Source: Desulfovibrio sp. (GTDB lineage Bacteria > Bacillota > Dethiobacteria > DTU022). From it: a DNA stretch of 33,903 nucleotides. Shown here one piece after another: positions 17,036 through 25,590 of the stretch (the first letter of the stretch is position 1; every line of letters starts with the position of its first letter). The notes under the pieces are model-generated. The model was not told the DNA's origin. It saw only the letters and a program-made list of their open reading frames with translations, and did not search any database. Both the position numbers and the translations under genes were made by a program. The stretch spans positions 1 through 33,903 of the forward strand of contig JAGUZX010000058.1 of assembly GCA_020060545.1 (NCBI GenBank), read 5' to 3'.

Positions 17036-18028
17036 GTGAAAAGAATCCTGGTGACCGGGGGAGCGGGCTTTATCGGTTCGCATCTTTGTGAAAGGCTTTT
17101 AAGCGAAGGCCATGATCTGCTTTGCGTGGATAATTTTTTTACGGGACAGAAAAGCAATATTGCTCACCTGGCGGGAAACCCGTATTTCGAATTTTTAAGG
17201 CATGATATCACTTTCCCCCTTTATGTCGAGGTAGACGAGATTTACAACCTGGCCTGCCCCGCCTCTCCGATCCATTACCAGTACAACCCGGTCCAAACGG
17301 TAAAAACCAGCGTGCACGGCTCCATCAATATGCTCGGGCTGGCCAAAAGGACCGGGGCGGGAATCCTGCAAGCTTCAACCAGTGAAGTATACGGAGACCC
17401 CGAAGTCCATCCCCAGGTTGAGGACTACTGGGGCAATGTCAACCCGATCGGCCCCCGGGCCTGCTACGACGAGGGGAAGCGCTGTGCGGAAACGCTGTTT
17501 ATAAGCTACTATTACCAGAGCCGGGTCAGGGTGAAGATCGTTCGTATTTTCAACACTTACGGGCCCAGAATGCACCCCGACGACGGAAGGGTTGTCTCGA
17601 ACTTTATTGTCCAGGCCCTTTTGAATAACGACCTGGCCATTCACGGTGACGGTTCGCAGACCAGGTCTTTTTGTTACGTTGACGACCTGGTGGAAGGCCT
17701 GATCAGGATGATGGACACCCCAAAAGATTTCCCGGGGCCGGTTAACCTGGGGAACCCGGTTGAGGTGACCATCCTGGAGATGGCCCGGAAAATTATTGAC
17801 CTGACCGGGTCATCGTCAAAACTTACCTTCAAGGCGCTGCCCCGGGACGATCCCCGCCGCAGAAAACCCGACATCAACCTGGCCGGGGAAAAGTTGAACT
17901 GGTCTCCCAAAATTACCCTGGAAGACGGTTTACGGAAGACCATCTCCTTTTTTGAGAAAAGCCTGCGGCTCCCGACGACAAGGTTGAACAAGAGATCCGG
18001 CAAGCCTGCATTCGGTAAAACGGGGTAG
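17036..18028 (+). CDS. UDP-glucuronate decarboxylase (UDP-xylose synthase)
   Basis: This 330-residue extended short-chain dehydrogenase has the NAD loop [10 protein letters not shown] (residues 7-16) and the catalytic Tyr144/Lys148 pair in CYDEGKR. That signature, with [17 protein letters not shown] and STSEVYGDP, separates UXS from dTDP-glucose dehydratase. It decarboxylates UDP-glucuronate to UDP-xylose through a 4-keto intermediate, supplying a pentose donor in the cytoplasm. The GTG at 17036 has AGGAGG 6 bases upstream; an in-frame ATG at 17021 lies upstream of that site. The length is normal for the soluble bacterial enzyme. It supports a xylose-containing, or xylose-derived, surface polymer. 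No UDP-glucose dehydrogenase is visible in the window, so UDP-glucuronate must come from elsewhere. Confidence 0.92.
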   Translation: MKRILVTGGAGFIGSHLCERLLSEGHDLLCVDNFFTGQKSNIAHLAGNPYFEFLRHDITFPLYVEVDEIYNLACPASPIHYQYNPVQTVKTSVHGSINMLGLAKRTGAGILQASTSEVYGDPEVHPQVEDYWGNVNPIGPRACYDEGKRCAETLFISYYYQSRVRVKIVRIFNTYGPRMHPDDGRVVSNFIVQALLNNDLAIHGDGSQTRSFCYVDDLVEGLIRMMDTPKDFPGPVNLGNPVEVTILEMARKIIDLTGSSSKLTFKALPRDDPRRRKPDINLAGEKLNWSPKITLEDGLRKTISFFEKSLRLPTTRLNKRSGKPAFGKTG

Positions 18029-18060
18029 CTGCCGCACATTAATATAAACAGGTGAGCATG

Positions 18061-18759
18061 ATGAAACTGTCAGTGGTAGTGCCGGTTTATAACGAAAAAG
18101 ATACCGTCGAAGAGATCATTCAGCGCATTAAAAGTTCGCCGGTGGAAGAGCTCGAGATTATCGTCGTTGACGATGCCTCCACGGACGGGACCCGGGAAAT
18201 TTTGAAAGAAAAAATCGAACCCCTGGTTGACAAGGTCATCTACCATGACAGAAACCGGGGAAAAGGCGCCGCGCTAAAGTCCGGGTTCCGGGAAGCGACC
18301 GGTTGCTGTGTCATCGTGCAGGACGCCGACCTGGAGTATGATCCCGCGGAATATCCCCTGCTGCTGAAACCGGTCGCCGAAGGCAAGGCCGATGTTGTCT
18401 ACGGCTCCCGCTTCATGGGGGCGGGACCGCACCGGGTCCAGTTTTTCTGGCACTACCTGGGCAACCGTTTTTTAACCTTGCTTTCAAACATGTTTACCAA
18501 TCTAAACCTTACCGACATGGAAACGTGTTACAAACTGTTTAAACGGGAGATCATTCAATCCATCGCGATCGAGGAGATGAGGTTCGGGTTCGAACCGGAG
18601 ATTACGGCCAAGGTTGCCCGGAAACGATGCCGGGTTTTCGAAGTAGGGATCTCTTATTACGGCCGCGGTTACGAAGAAGGGAAAAAAATCGGCTGGAAAG
18701 ACGGCGTCAGGGCGATTTATGTGATTATCAAGTACGGCATCTTCAAACGGAAGCCCTGA
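18061..18759 (+). CDS. Family 2 glycosyltransferase, DPM1/GtrB-like (polyprenyl-phosphate sugar synthase)
   Basis: This protein of about 232 residues starts [19 protein letters not shown], then [14 protein letters not shown], the GT2 nucleotide-binding pattern. QDADLEYDP carries the metal-binding DxD. VYGSRFMG and the late [12 protein letters not shown] are typical of dolichol-phosphate mannose synthase-like enzymes. The enzyme probably moves a hexose from a nucleotide sugar to polyprenyl phosphate on the cytoplasmic face. It has no C-terminal membrane helices, which fits partnership with the separate GtrA protein directly downstream. AGGTGA precedes two adjacent ATG codons (18058 and 18061); the second has better spacing. 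Mannose, glucose or another sugar are all possible. Confidence 0.88.
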   Translation: MKLSVVVPVYNEKDTVEEIIQRIKSSPVEELEIIVVDDASTDGTREILKEKIEPLVDKVIYHDRNRGKGAALKSGFREATGCCVIVQDADLEYDPAEYPLLLKPVAEGKADVVYGSRFMGAGPHRVQFFWHYLGNRFLTLLSNMFTNLNLTDMETCYKLFKREIIQSIAIEEMRFGFEPEITAKVARKRCRVFEVGISYYGRGYEEGKKIGWKDGVRAIYVIIKYGIFKRKP

Positions 18760-18778
18760 CAGGAGGCGGGCTGCGGCG

Positions 18779-19210
18779 ATGGCCAAATCGGCGGGAGTGG
18801 GGGCCCTAAGCAAAATCACCGTTTCGGCGACAACCAGGCCGGGAGCGCAGTTATTCCGCTATTTTATAGTCGGGGGAACCGCGGCAGCCGTAGACTGGTC
18901 ATTCTACTGGTTTTTCGTCAGCATCTGCGGCCTGCATTACCTGGCGGCGGCCTCGATTTCATTCACCGCGGCAACGCTGGTTAATTATGGCCTCTGCGTC
19001 AAGTGGGTCTTCCCCGCGGGCAGGTTTAAGAAATCGCTTGAATTTAGCCTGGTGTTTTTTGTCAGCCTGGTGGGCCTTTTGTTCAACGCGCTTTTCCTGT
19101 ATATTCTCCTGGAGTTCCTGCTGATGCACTTTATGCTGGCCAAAATTTTGACCACGGGCCTGGTGTTTTTCTGGAATTATTTTGCCCGGAAAAAGTTTAT
19201 CTTCCGGTAG
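18779..19210 (+). CDS. GtrA-family membrane protein
   Basis: This 143-residue protein has four membrane helices. The opening LFRYFIVGGTAAAVDWSFYW and the closing NYFARKKFIFR are typical of GtrA. The family is linked to flipping, or helping to use, polyprenyl-phosphate sugars; the mycobacterial member Rv3789 sits beside the decaprenyl-phosphate arabinose genes. It lies 19 bases after the DPM1-like gene, whose product it probably handles. AGGAGG (18761-18766) is 12 bases from ATG 18779, a somewhat long spacing. About 25 residues precede the first helix, which is slightly longer than usual. Confidence 0.9.
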   Translation: MAKSAGVGALSKITVSATTRPGAQLFRYFIVGGTAAAVDWSFYWFFVSICGLHYLAAASISFTAATLVNYGLCVKWVFPAGRFKKSLEFSLVFFVSLVGLLFNALFLYILLEFLLMHFMLAKILTTGLVFFWNYFARKKFIFR

Positions 19211-19252
19211 TTTTCAAAATGACCTGCTGCAAGCAAAACGATGAGGTGAAAG

Positions 19253-20269
19253 ATGAGAGGCATATCAAGGGAAACAAAGGTGTTCATCTCCCTCGGCATT
19301 GCGGGGGTGATTATTCTCATCTCGATCGCCGTCATTTTTGCCGGGGTTTACCGGGTGCTGTACAACCCGGCCTCTCTTTTTAAACATGATTTTCCCGCCC
19401 CCGGGCAGGTGGAAAAATATTTCAACCGGAAAATTGTCAACATAGTCCTGATCGGGATGGATCCAACAAAACACCAACCGTTCCAGGAGCAGGGAAACCG
19501 TGTCGATACGATTATCGTGGCTTCAATCAATTTTGATCATAACCGCGTTGCCTTAATCAGCATTCCCAGGGACACATACGTGGAGATCGCCCACCTGGGG
19601 TTACGTGACAAAATAAGCAAAGCCTATTACTACGGGTTCACCTACGGAAGCAAAGGCAGCCCGAAAGAAGGGCTTCGCTATACCGTTGATACGGCAAGCC
19701 TGGTCTTTGGCGGGGCAAGAATTCCTTACTACGTCGCCATGGACATGGACGGACTGGCCCAGCTGGTGGATGCCCTGGGCGGCGTTGAATTCGATGTTGA
19801 TATCATGATCAGCGGGGAAACGGCAGACGATGACCTTTATTTGGGTCCCCAACTTCTGTCGGGAAAGGGTTACCTGGCGTATTTGACCTACCGGGAACCG
19901 GATGTGGCCGACGACCTGGCGAGGATCGAGCGCCAGAAGCGTTTAATGATCGCGACATTCGATCATTTTAAACGAACGGGGCGCCTGAAGGGCATCCTGC
20001 ATACCTACCAGGCCTACAAGGATCATGTGATTACGAACCTGTCTTTGAATCAGGTGGCGGCCCTGCTGGTTTTTGCCGGCGAACGCATCGAGCTGGATTC
20101 AATATCGCTGCGCTCCCTGCAGGGCGAGTTGCTGGAACATGCCGGCGAGCCCTACCTGATTCCCGACGAGCGAGATTTGGCCGCGCTGGTGAAAGAGGTA
20201 TTCGGGCTGGAGCTGAAAGCGGACGCGCTGCCTTTCACGGTTCCCGTAGAACCGCAGTTTAAACCATGA
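19253..20269 (+). CDS. LCP family wall-polymer ligase, compact form
   Basis: This 338-residue LCP protein has one membrane helix (about 10-31) and an LCP domain from about 60 to 280, and ends without an FN3-like domain. Visible motifs are VLIGMD, NRVDTIIVASI (a normal R-x-D), SIPRDTYVEI, RDKISKAYYYG, DALGGVEFDV and LARIERQKRLM. The start is ATG 19253 with GAGGTGA upstream. It probably transfers lipid-linked glycan to peptidoglycan outside the membrane. It lies between GtrA and a GT-C gene, with only short gaps, so it is likely in the same transcript. It is clearly more distant from the LCP proteins at 1622 and 15218 than those are from each other. Confidence 0.92.
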   Translation: MRGISRETKVFISLGIAGVIILISIAVIFAGVYRVLYNPASLFKHDFPAPGQVEKYFNRKIVNIVLIGMDPTKHQPFQEQGNRVDTIIVASINFDHNRVALISIPRDTYVEIAHLGLRDKISKAYYYGFTYGSKGSPKEGLRYTVDTASLVFGGARIPYYVAMDMDGLAQLVDALGGVEFDVDIMISGETADDDLYLGPQLLSGKGYLAYLTYREPDVADDLARIERQKRLMIATFDHFKRTGRLKGILHTYQAYKDHVITNLSLNQVAALLVFAGERIELDSISLRSLQGELLEHAGEPYLIPDERDLAALVKEVFGLELKADALPFTVPVEPQFKP

Positions 20270-20301
20270 TTGCCCCGGCAAAAAGGCGGAGGAAATTTGA
20301 G

Positions 20302-21795
20302 ATGAAGAAGATCGGCGAAATAGTAAAAACATGCCGCCTGAACCGCAGTTTTGTCCCGCTGCTGTTGTTCCTCGGCCTGCTTTTCCGCCTGGCGCATTAC
20401 CTGGCAAACCGTTCGCTATGGCTTGATGAAGCCGCGCTTGCCTTGAATATTTTGGAGCGGGGTTATCCGGAGCTGCTGCAGCCTCTCAGTTATAACCAGG
20501 CCGCGCCGGTGTTGTTTTTGCTGGCGCTAAAGCTGCTCACTTCCTTATGCGGGGCCGGTGAATCTATTTTCCGCTTGCTTCCCTTCCTCGCCGGAGCCGG
20601 CGCCCTGCTTCTGTTTTATCCCCTGGCCCGCCGCGCCATCAGCCCCGGCGCGGCGCCCCTGGCCCTGGCTTTACTGGTTTTCTCGGATCGGGCGATCTAT
20701 TACTCCGGCGAGACCAAGCAGTACAGCCTGGACCTTTTTTTTACGGTTCTGCTCCTGCTGCTTGCTGATTGCGCCTACCGGGGAGGTTACCGGGTGAAAG
20801 ACCTTTTTTGGCTTGGAGCGGCGGGGATCCTGGCCGTATGGTGTTCCCACCCGGTGGTGTTTATCCTCGGCGGGGTGGGCGGGGCTTTATTTTTAACCGC
20901 ATGCCGGGAAAAGCAAACCGATCGCAAAACCCCGGTATCTCTGGCTGTTCTAGGCGCGGTCTGGGTCGCCAGCTTTATGGTCAACTATGCTTTCTTTTCC
21001 GGCCCGGCGACCCGCAACCAGGCCTTTTTCGATTTTTTCGCCGACGATTTTGCCTTTTTTATCCCGGGCTCGCTTGGCGAACTGGCTTGGTACCCCCGGA
21101 CATTTGTGGAAATCAGCTGCAATCCGATGGGATTCAGCATCCCTCATGCGGGGATGGTCCTGCTGGCGATGCTGGCCGGAGTTATTGTTTTTTGGAGTAA
21201 TAAAAAGAATTTCAGCCTGATCATCATCTGCCTGCCACTGGTGCTTCTGTTGGTCGCTTCCGCGGCCGGGGCATATCCCCTCGCGGATCGGCTGCTCCTG
21301 TTTACGCTGCCCCTCTTTTATCTGCTTATTGCCGAAGGCGCCTATTTTGTCTGGCAAGAGCTTTCCCGCCGGCATCTCTTCATCGGCGCCGCTTTTGTGG
21401 CGATCCTTTTGTCGATCATGGCCGGCCGGGCGTTTTATCATCTTTATCGCCCCCGGCTGATTAACCAGACCGGCCCGGTAATCGAGTACTGCCTGGCGCG
21501 GAGGGCCGAAGGGGAGCCGCTTTACGTCCTTGCCGGCAGCCGGATGGTTTTTAATTACTATACTTTCGGCAAGGAGATTCCCCATTACCTGGGAGAGGAC
21601 ACTCTGGGCAACCCGGAAGCATTTTTTGCGGACCTGGAAAATTTTCTTGGCGCAGGGAGAAGCTGGTTTCTATTTTCGCACGATTTTTATGATGAGGAAG
21701 CGCTCTTCCTGCGCTATATTGAAACCAGGGCTGAAAATATCGCTGTTTTTAAAGATTATCAAGCATCGATCTATCTTTACGAGCTGAGACCCTAG
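20302..21795 (+). CDS. GT39-like (ArnT/PMT-type) GT-C glycosyltransferase
   Basis: This polytopic protein of about 497 residues has around eleven hydrophobic segments. Just after the first helix it reads LANRSLWLDEAALALNI, which carries the acidic DE pair typical of the first external loop of GT39 and ArnT enzymes, where it is catalytic. YPELLQPLSYNQAAPVLFLL follows, then GETKQYSLDLF, also GT39-like. Such enzymes use polyprenyl-phosphate sugars as donors on the outer face of the membrane. ATG 20302 has GGAGG 9 bases upstream; the ATG at 20266 overlaps the previous stop and lacks a site. The last 100 residues are polar and probably external. It is a clear paralogue of the gene at 27427. The acceptor is unknown. 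Confidence 0.82.
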   Translation: MKKIGEIVKTCRLNRSFVPLLLFLGLLFRLAHYLANRSLWLDEAALALNILERGYPELLQPLSYNQAAPVLFLLALKLLTSLCGAGESIFRLLPFLAGAGALLLFYPLARRAISPGAAPLALALLVFSDRAIYYSGETKQYSLDLFFTVLLLLLADCAYRGGYRVKDLFWLGAAGILAVWCSHPVVFILGGVGGALFLTACREKQTDRKTPVSLAVLGAVWVASFMVNYAFFSGPATRNQAFFDFFADDFAFFIPGSLGELAWYPRTFVEISCNPMGFSIPHAGMVLLAMLAGVIVFWSNKKNFSLIIICLPLVLLLVASAAGAYPLADRLLLFTLPLFYLLIAEGAYFVWQELSRRHLFIGAAFVAILLSIMAGRAFYHLYRPRLINQTGPVIEYCLARRAEGEPLYVLAGSRMVFNYYTFGKEIPHYLGEDTLGNPEAFFADLENFLGAGRSWFLFSHDFYDEEALFLRYIETRAENIAVFKDYQASIYLYELRP

Positions 21796-21818
21796 GCCCA
21801 TCTGAAAGGAAGAATCCG

Positions 21819-22574
21819 GTGCAGTTAAGCGATCAGGTCAAAGCATTCTGGGAACAAGAACCCTGCGGCGCCGGCAGGGTAAAAGATCTGGCGGAGTTTA
21901 CCCCGGAGTGGTTTAAACGGCTTGAGGCGCAGCGCTACGCGCTCGAACCGTTCATACACGCCGCGGCCCAATTTACCCGCCACCATGGCAAGACGTTGCT
22001 CGAAATCGGTGTGGGGGCCGGCAGCGACCACCTGCAGTGGGCCCGCGCCGGGTTGCGCTGCCACGGGGTAGACCTGACGGAAGCGGCGATTGAAGCCACC
22101 AAAGCCCACCTGGCCGTGTACGGGTTTGCCTCCAACCTGCAGCGCGCCAACGCCGAAAATTTGCCTTTTGCGGATGAGTCCTTTGACCTGGTTTACTCGT
22201 GGGGCGTAATTCACCATGCCGCCCATCCCGAGGCCATCGTCCGGGAGATCCGGAGAGTCCTCAAGCCGGGCGGCGAATTTATCGGCATGTTTTACAAAAG
22301 GCGGTCTTTGGTCGCTTTTAAACTCTGGCTGAGGTATGCCTTGGGCCGGGGGAGGCCGTGGCGGAGTTACGCCGACTTAATCTGGAACCACATGGAAAGC
22401 CCGGGGACAAAGGCCTATACAATTTGTGAACTAAAACAGATGTTTGGGAACTTTACGCATTTCTCAGCCCGCCCCGTATTAACTCCATACGATACCGCAA
22501 GGTTCCCGGCCGGCATCAACCAGTTTTTCCCGGACCAATGGGGATGGTTCATCGTGATTAACGCCTGCAAATAA
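21819..22574 (+). CDS. Class I SAM-dependent methyltransferase
   Basis: This 251-residue soluble protein has a Methyltransf_11-type fold. Motif I is LLEIGVGAGSDHLQWA, followed by the acidic GVDLT after strand 2, NAENLPFADESFDLVYSWGV, and RVLKPGGEF. It would transfer a methyl group from S-adenosylmethionine. In this locus a sugar hydroxyl or a polyprenyl intermediate is the likely acceptor, for example to cap or decorate the glycan. The start is GTG 21819 with AAAGGAAG about 7 bases upstream. It lies between the GT-C and UbiA genes, with gaps of 23 and 35 bases, so it belongs to the same unit. A role in quinone methylation is possible because UbiA follows, but no other quinone gene is present. 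Confidence 0.85.
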   Translation: MQLSDQVKAFWEQEPCGAGRVKDLAEFTPEWFKRLEAQRYALEPFIHAAAQFTRHHGKTLLEIGVGAGSDHLQWARAGLRCHGVDLTEAAIEATKAHLAVYGFASNLQRANAENLPFADESFDLVYSWGVIHHAAHPEAIVREIRRVLKPGGEFIGMFYKRRSLVAFKLWLRYALGRGRPWRSYADLIWNHMESPGTKAYTICELKQMFGNFTHFSARPVLTPYDTARFPAGINQFFPDQWGWFIVINACK

Positions 22575-22609
22575 ATTGGGTTTATGAATCAAGCGGTTCT
22601 GGATGGTCG

Positions 22610-23545
22610 ATGAAGCTAAGCAATTACATTAAAATTGCCCGGCCGGATCACTGGTTTAAAAATATTTTTGTTTTCCCGGGAACCTTAATCGCGGCTCTTT
22701 TTACCGCCGCCCGCTGGGATAAACTCGTTTGGCCTTTTTTAATCGGCCTGGCCGCGGCATGCTTTGTCGCTTCGGCAAACTATGTCATCAACGAGTGGCT
22801 GGACGCCCGGTTTGACCGGTTTCACCCGGTTAAAAAACAAAGGGCTTCCGTGGCCGGCACGATGCGGGCGTCCTCAGTGTACGCGGAATATGTTTTGCTG
22901 GCTGTGATTGGACTGGGCCTGGCCGCCCTGGTTTCGCGGCATTTTTTCTTGATGGCCCTCAGCTTGCTGGGCATGGGTATCCTCTACAACGTGCAGCCTT
23001 TTCGCACCAAGGACCGGGTGCATCTTGATGTGCTCTCGGAGTCCGTAAACAACCCGATCAGGCTGTTGCTCGGTTGGTTTGTGGTGACAAGCGCAGTAAT
23101 GCCGCCGTCCAGCCTGATTCTCGGGTACTGGATGGGCGGCGCTTTTCTGATGGCGGTAAAACGCTTCGCCGAGCTTCGCTTCCTGTCGGGGAGCGGTTCA
23201 GCCGGGCTCTACCGCCGTTCTTTTCAATACTATACCGAGGAGACCCTGCTGATCGCTTCTTTCTTTTACGCCATGTGCTCGCTTTTTTTTCTCGGCATCT
23301 TCCTGATCAAGTACCGGATTGAGCTGATTTTAAGCGTGCCGCTGTTCGCGCTTCTCTTTGCCTGGTACCTGCGCATCGGAATGAAAGATAATTCGCCGGC
23401 CCAGCACCCCGAACGTTTATACCGGGAAAAAAAATTCATCGCCTATGTGGCTGTGCTGGCAGTTATTGTGGGGGCGCTCTTTGTCATCGACATTCCACCG
23501 TTAAGCTGGTTCTTAAACAGCGTCTTCAACCAGGAGATCCGGTAA
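22610..23545 (+). CDS. UbiA-family prenyltransferase, second phosphoribosyltransferase-type copy
   Basis: This 311-residue polytopic protein opens IKIARPDHWFKNIFVFPGTL, matching the RPxxWxKN start of decaprenyl-phosphate phosphoribosyltransferases. The first aspartate motif is NEWLDARFDR (N-x3-D-x3-D), then HPVKKQRASVAG. MGGAFLMAVKRFAELRFL corresponds to the conserved Lys-Arg-x-x-Glu region. It is not close to the UbiA at 12518; the two share motifs rather than long identity, so they may use different carriers or pentoses. The ribosome site before ATG 22610 is weak. The stop and the start of the HAD phosphatase overlap as TAATG at 23543-23547, so the two proteins are probably made together and act in sequence. 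Confidence 0.85.
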   Translation: MKLSNYIKIARPDHWFKNIFVFPGTLIAALFTAARWDKLVWPFLIGLAAACFVASANYVINEWLDARFDRFHPVKKQRASVAGTMRASSVYAEYVLLAVIGLGLAALVSRHFFLMALSLLGMGILYNVQPFRTKDRVHLDVLSESVNNPIRLLLGWFVVTSAVMPPSSLILGYWMGGAFLMAVKRFAELRFLSGSGSAGLYRRSFQYYTEETLLIASFFYAMCSLFFLGIFLIKYRIELILSVPLFALLFAWYLRIGMKDNSPAQHPERLYREKKFIAYVAVLAVIVGALFVIDIPPLSWFLNSVFNQEIR

Positions 23546-24264
23546 TGGCGAACATTCACCCCTTTCGGTCCTGGGCGGAGCTGCAAGCGGTCATTTTTGA
23601 TGTCGACGGGACGCTGTACGACCAGGCCAAATTGCGCCGCCGCATGGCGGCGGGATTCATTAAATCATATGCGTTTCGGCCCTGGCTGGCCCGTGAATTA
23701 ATCGTTATTAATCACTTTCGCAGAGAACGTGAAAGACATATTTTCGACGATGTGGCGGATCTGGAGAAGGCCCAGTACCGGTGGGCGGCCGAAGCTTCAG
23801 GCGAACCGGCGGAGAAAGTGCGCCGGCTGGTGCAAAAATGGATGTATGATTTCCCATTGCGCTACCTGGCATCGTGCCGCCACCCCGGCGTGGCGGATTT
23901 TTTCCGGATGCTTGGGGAGAAAGGAATTATCCGGGCGATCTTCTCCGATTATCCCGCCCGGGATAAATTGGCCGCCCTGGGGCTAAGCGCGGATTATATT
24001 TTCAGCGCCGCCGACAAAGAGATTAACCGCCTGAAGCCGGATCCGGCGGGGCTGCGTTACATCATGAAACGGCTGGGAGTGACGGCCGAGCATTGCCTGT
24101 TTATCGGGGACCGCGACGACCGGGACGGTGAATGCGCCAGGCGGGCGGGGATGCCGTTTCTGCTCCTGGATAGCCGCAATCCTGGAAAGCCCTGCACTTT
24201 TACCGGTTACGCAGCGCTTTTGAAAACGCTTGATCAAGGAACCACCGCCGGCCGTTTAACATAG
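23545..24264 (+). CDS. HAD-superfamily phosphatase
   Basis: This 239-residue protein carries the HAD motifs: FDVDGTLYD (nucleophile Asp19, acid Asp21), FSDYPARDKL as the Ser/Thr motif region, INRLKPDP with the Lys, and IGDRDDRDG with the final aspartates. Cap-type insertion after motif I is helical. Its start codon overlaps the stop of the UbiA gene (TAATG), and AGGAG lies just upstream. HAD domains are known next to or fused with UbiA phosphoribosyltransferases, where removal of the 5-phosphate from polyprenyl-phosphoribose-phosphate is the expected next step (done by Rv3807c, an unrelated phosphatase, in mycobacteria). That role is inferred from gene order. Phosphoglycolate or another small phosphate could also be the substrate. 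Confidence 0.85.
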   Translation: MANIHPFRSWAELQAVIFDVDGTLYDQAKLRRRMAAGFIKSYAFRPWLARELIVINHFRRERERHIFDDVADLEKAQYRWAAEASGEPAEKVRRLVQKWMYDFPLRYLASCRHPGVADFFRMLGEKGIIRAIFSDYPARDKLAALGLSADYIFSAADKEINRLKPDPAGLRYIMKRLGVTAEHCLFIGDRDDRDGECARRAGMPFLLLDSRNPGKPCTFTGYAALLKTLDQGTTAGRLT

Positions 24265-24299
24265 CTTAACCGGCTAATCAAGATGCAGTAAATAGGCGA

Positions 24300-24360
24300 C
24301 AGGGAAATAAACCCATTAATAATCACGCATACTCGCCTGATCTTGCAGGAAATTAAACCC
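24300..24360 (+). repeat. Imperfect 15-bp direct repeat pair in a leader region
   Basis: CAGGGAAATAAACCC (24300-24314) and CAGGAAATTAAACCC (24346-24360) match at 13 of 15 positions. AGGCGA (24294-24299) also pairs with TCGCCT (24333-24338), and CAGGG (24300-24304) with CCCTG (24358-24362), so alternative RNA folds are possible. The pair lies in the 188-base gap between the HAD gene and the lipoprotein gene, which otherwise holds no recognisable gene. Confidence 0.4.
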
Positions 24361-24452
24361 TGGAAGGAGAATATGCCCGCCAACGGCAGCAACAGGAGAG
24401 AAACGCGAAGCAGATCACTGCACGTGACTTGATACCCAGGAGGGCGGTTTTT

Positions 24453-25508
24453 ATGTTTTTGCGCACCGGATTTCCGGCAGCGTTTTTGCTCTTGTTATCG
24501 GTGGCCTTCGCCGGTTGCGGCGTTGCGCATGAGGTTGACGGCACGGCCGGCTGCACGCGCCGTAACGCGGCGGAGACGCCACGAATGGAAGCGGCGGCGA
24601 TCTGCGTTCCCGATGATTATCCCTCGATCCAGCAGGCCATCGACGCCGCCGCTGACGGCGGCGTCATCGTGGTCCGGCCCGGCCAGTATGACGAAAATCT
24701 GAATTTCAAGGGCAAAGAAATAACCCTGCGCAGCACAGACCCCGACGATCCGCAGATCGTCGCCTCAACGATCATTTACGGCAACGGCAAGGGGACGGTC
24801 GTTATATTCGCGGGAGGGGAAGGCTCTGGCACGGTGCTGGCGGGGTTTACCATCAGCGGCGGAAGCGGCAGCATGCTTCCGGGATACCACGGCTGCTTCG
24901 GCGGTGGTATTCTTGTCTGCAACGGAAGCGCCCCCTTGATTGAAAAAAATGTGATCAGGGATAATTCAACCGGCGCGGGAGCCATCTTGCGGCCGCCCGG
25001 TTTCGGCGGGGGCATCGCTGTTCTGCATGCCTCGCCGTGTATCGTTGGGAATCGGGTAATACACAACAGCGCCGAAATCGAAGGAGGGGGTATTTTCATC
25101 CTGGCTTCCGAACCGGTCATCGAAGGCAACACCATCGGCTACAACAGGGCCAGGATTGGCGGCGGCCTCGCGGCATGCAATCAATCCAGGCCGATGATCA
25201 TCGGCAACGTCATTTACCGGAATTCGGCCATTGAAGGAGGCGGTGTTAATCTGTCGGCTTCCCCGGCATATCTCCTGGACAACCAGATTACCGGCAACCG
25301 CGCCGAAGTTTACGGCGGTGGGGTTTCGGTGTGGAGATCCAACCCGGTGATTGAAGGCAATACTTTCGAGCAGAACAGCGCCCGGATCAAGGGCGGAGCC
25401 ATTTGCCTCTCCAGGGACTCGCTTGTCCGCCTGAAGACCCGCTGGAGCAATACTTTTCGCCGCAACCGCCCCGACCATCTCTTCTACCAGCCATCTGAAT
25501 TCTCCTAA
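24453..25508 (+). CDS. Lipoprotein with right-handed parallel beta-helix (PbH1-type repeats)
   Basis: This protein of about 351 residues has a signal sequence (about 1-22) ending FAGC, a plausible though not ideal lipobox, so it is probably anchored outside the membrane. IQQAIDAAADGGVIVVRPGQY is a typical opening of pectate-lyase/NosD-like helices. Repeats then begin with GGG or GGx near residues 150, 185, 211, 236, 262, 288 and 314. The spacing is 25-26 residues from the second repeat on, each with a P-x-I-x-x-N-x-I core and N-S/R-A turn. Such folds are found in polysaccharide lyases and epimerases and in binding proteins; no catalytic triad could be assigned. ATG 24453 has AGGAGGGCGG upstream. 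In context it could trim, epimerise or bind the exported polymer. Confidence 0.85.
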   Translation: MFLRTGFPAAFLLLLSVAFAGCGVAHEVDGTAGCTRRNAAETPRMEAAAICVPDDYPSIQQAIDAAADGGVIVVRPGQYDENLNFKGKEITLRSTDPDDPQIVASTIIYGNGKGTVVIFAGGEGSGTVLAGFTISGGSGSMLPGYHGCFGGGILVCNGSAPLIEKNVIRDNSTGAGAILRPPGFGGGIAVLHASPCIVGNRVIHNSAEIEGGGIFILASEPVIEGNTIGYNRARIGGGLAACNQSRPMIIGNVIYRNSAIEGGGVNLSASPAYLLDNQITGNRAEVYGGGVSVWRSNPVIEGNTFEQNSARIKGGAICLSRDSLVRLKTRWSNTFRRNRPDHLFYQPSEFS

Positions 25509-25590
25509 ATCTTTTCCCCGATAATCATCAAACCATTAATGCACCCGGTGCCCGGCGCGGGTGAGAAAACCCGGGCAGGAGGGATCCCAG

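Noticed and set aside
22584-22613. Nine-codon frame ending in ATGA overlap with the second UbiA gene
   Set aside because: It has no ribosome binding site and is too short to separate from chance.
25509-25590. CCCGG/CCGGG inverted repeats before the GT-C gene at 25591 considered as a terminator
   Set aside because: No T run follows, and the repeats lie close to the ribosome site; chance pairing in GC-rich DNA is likely.
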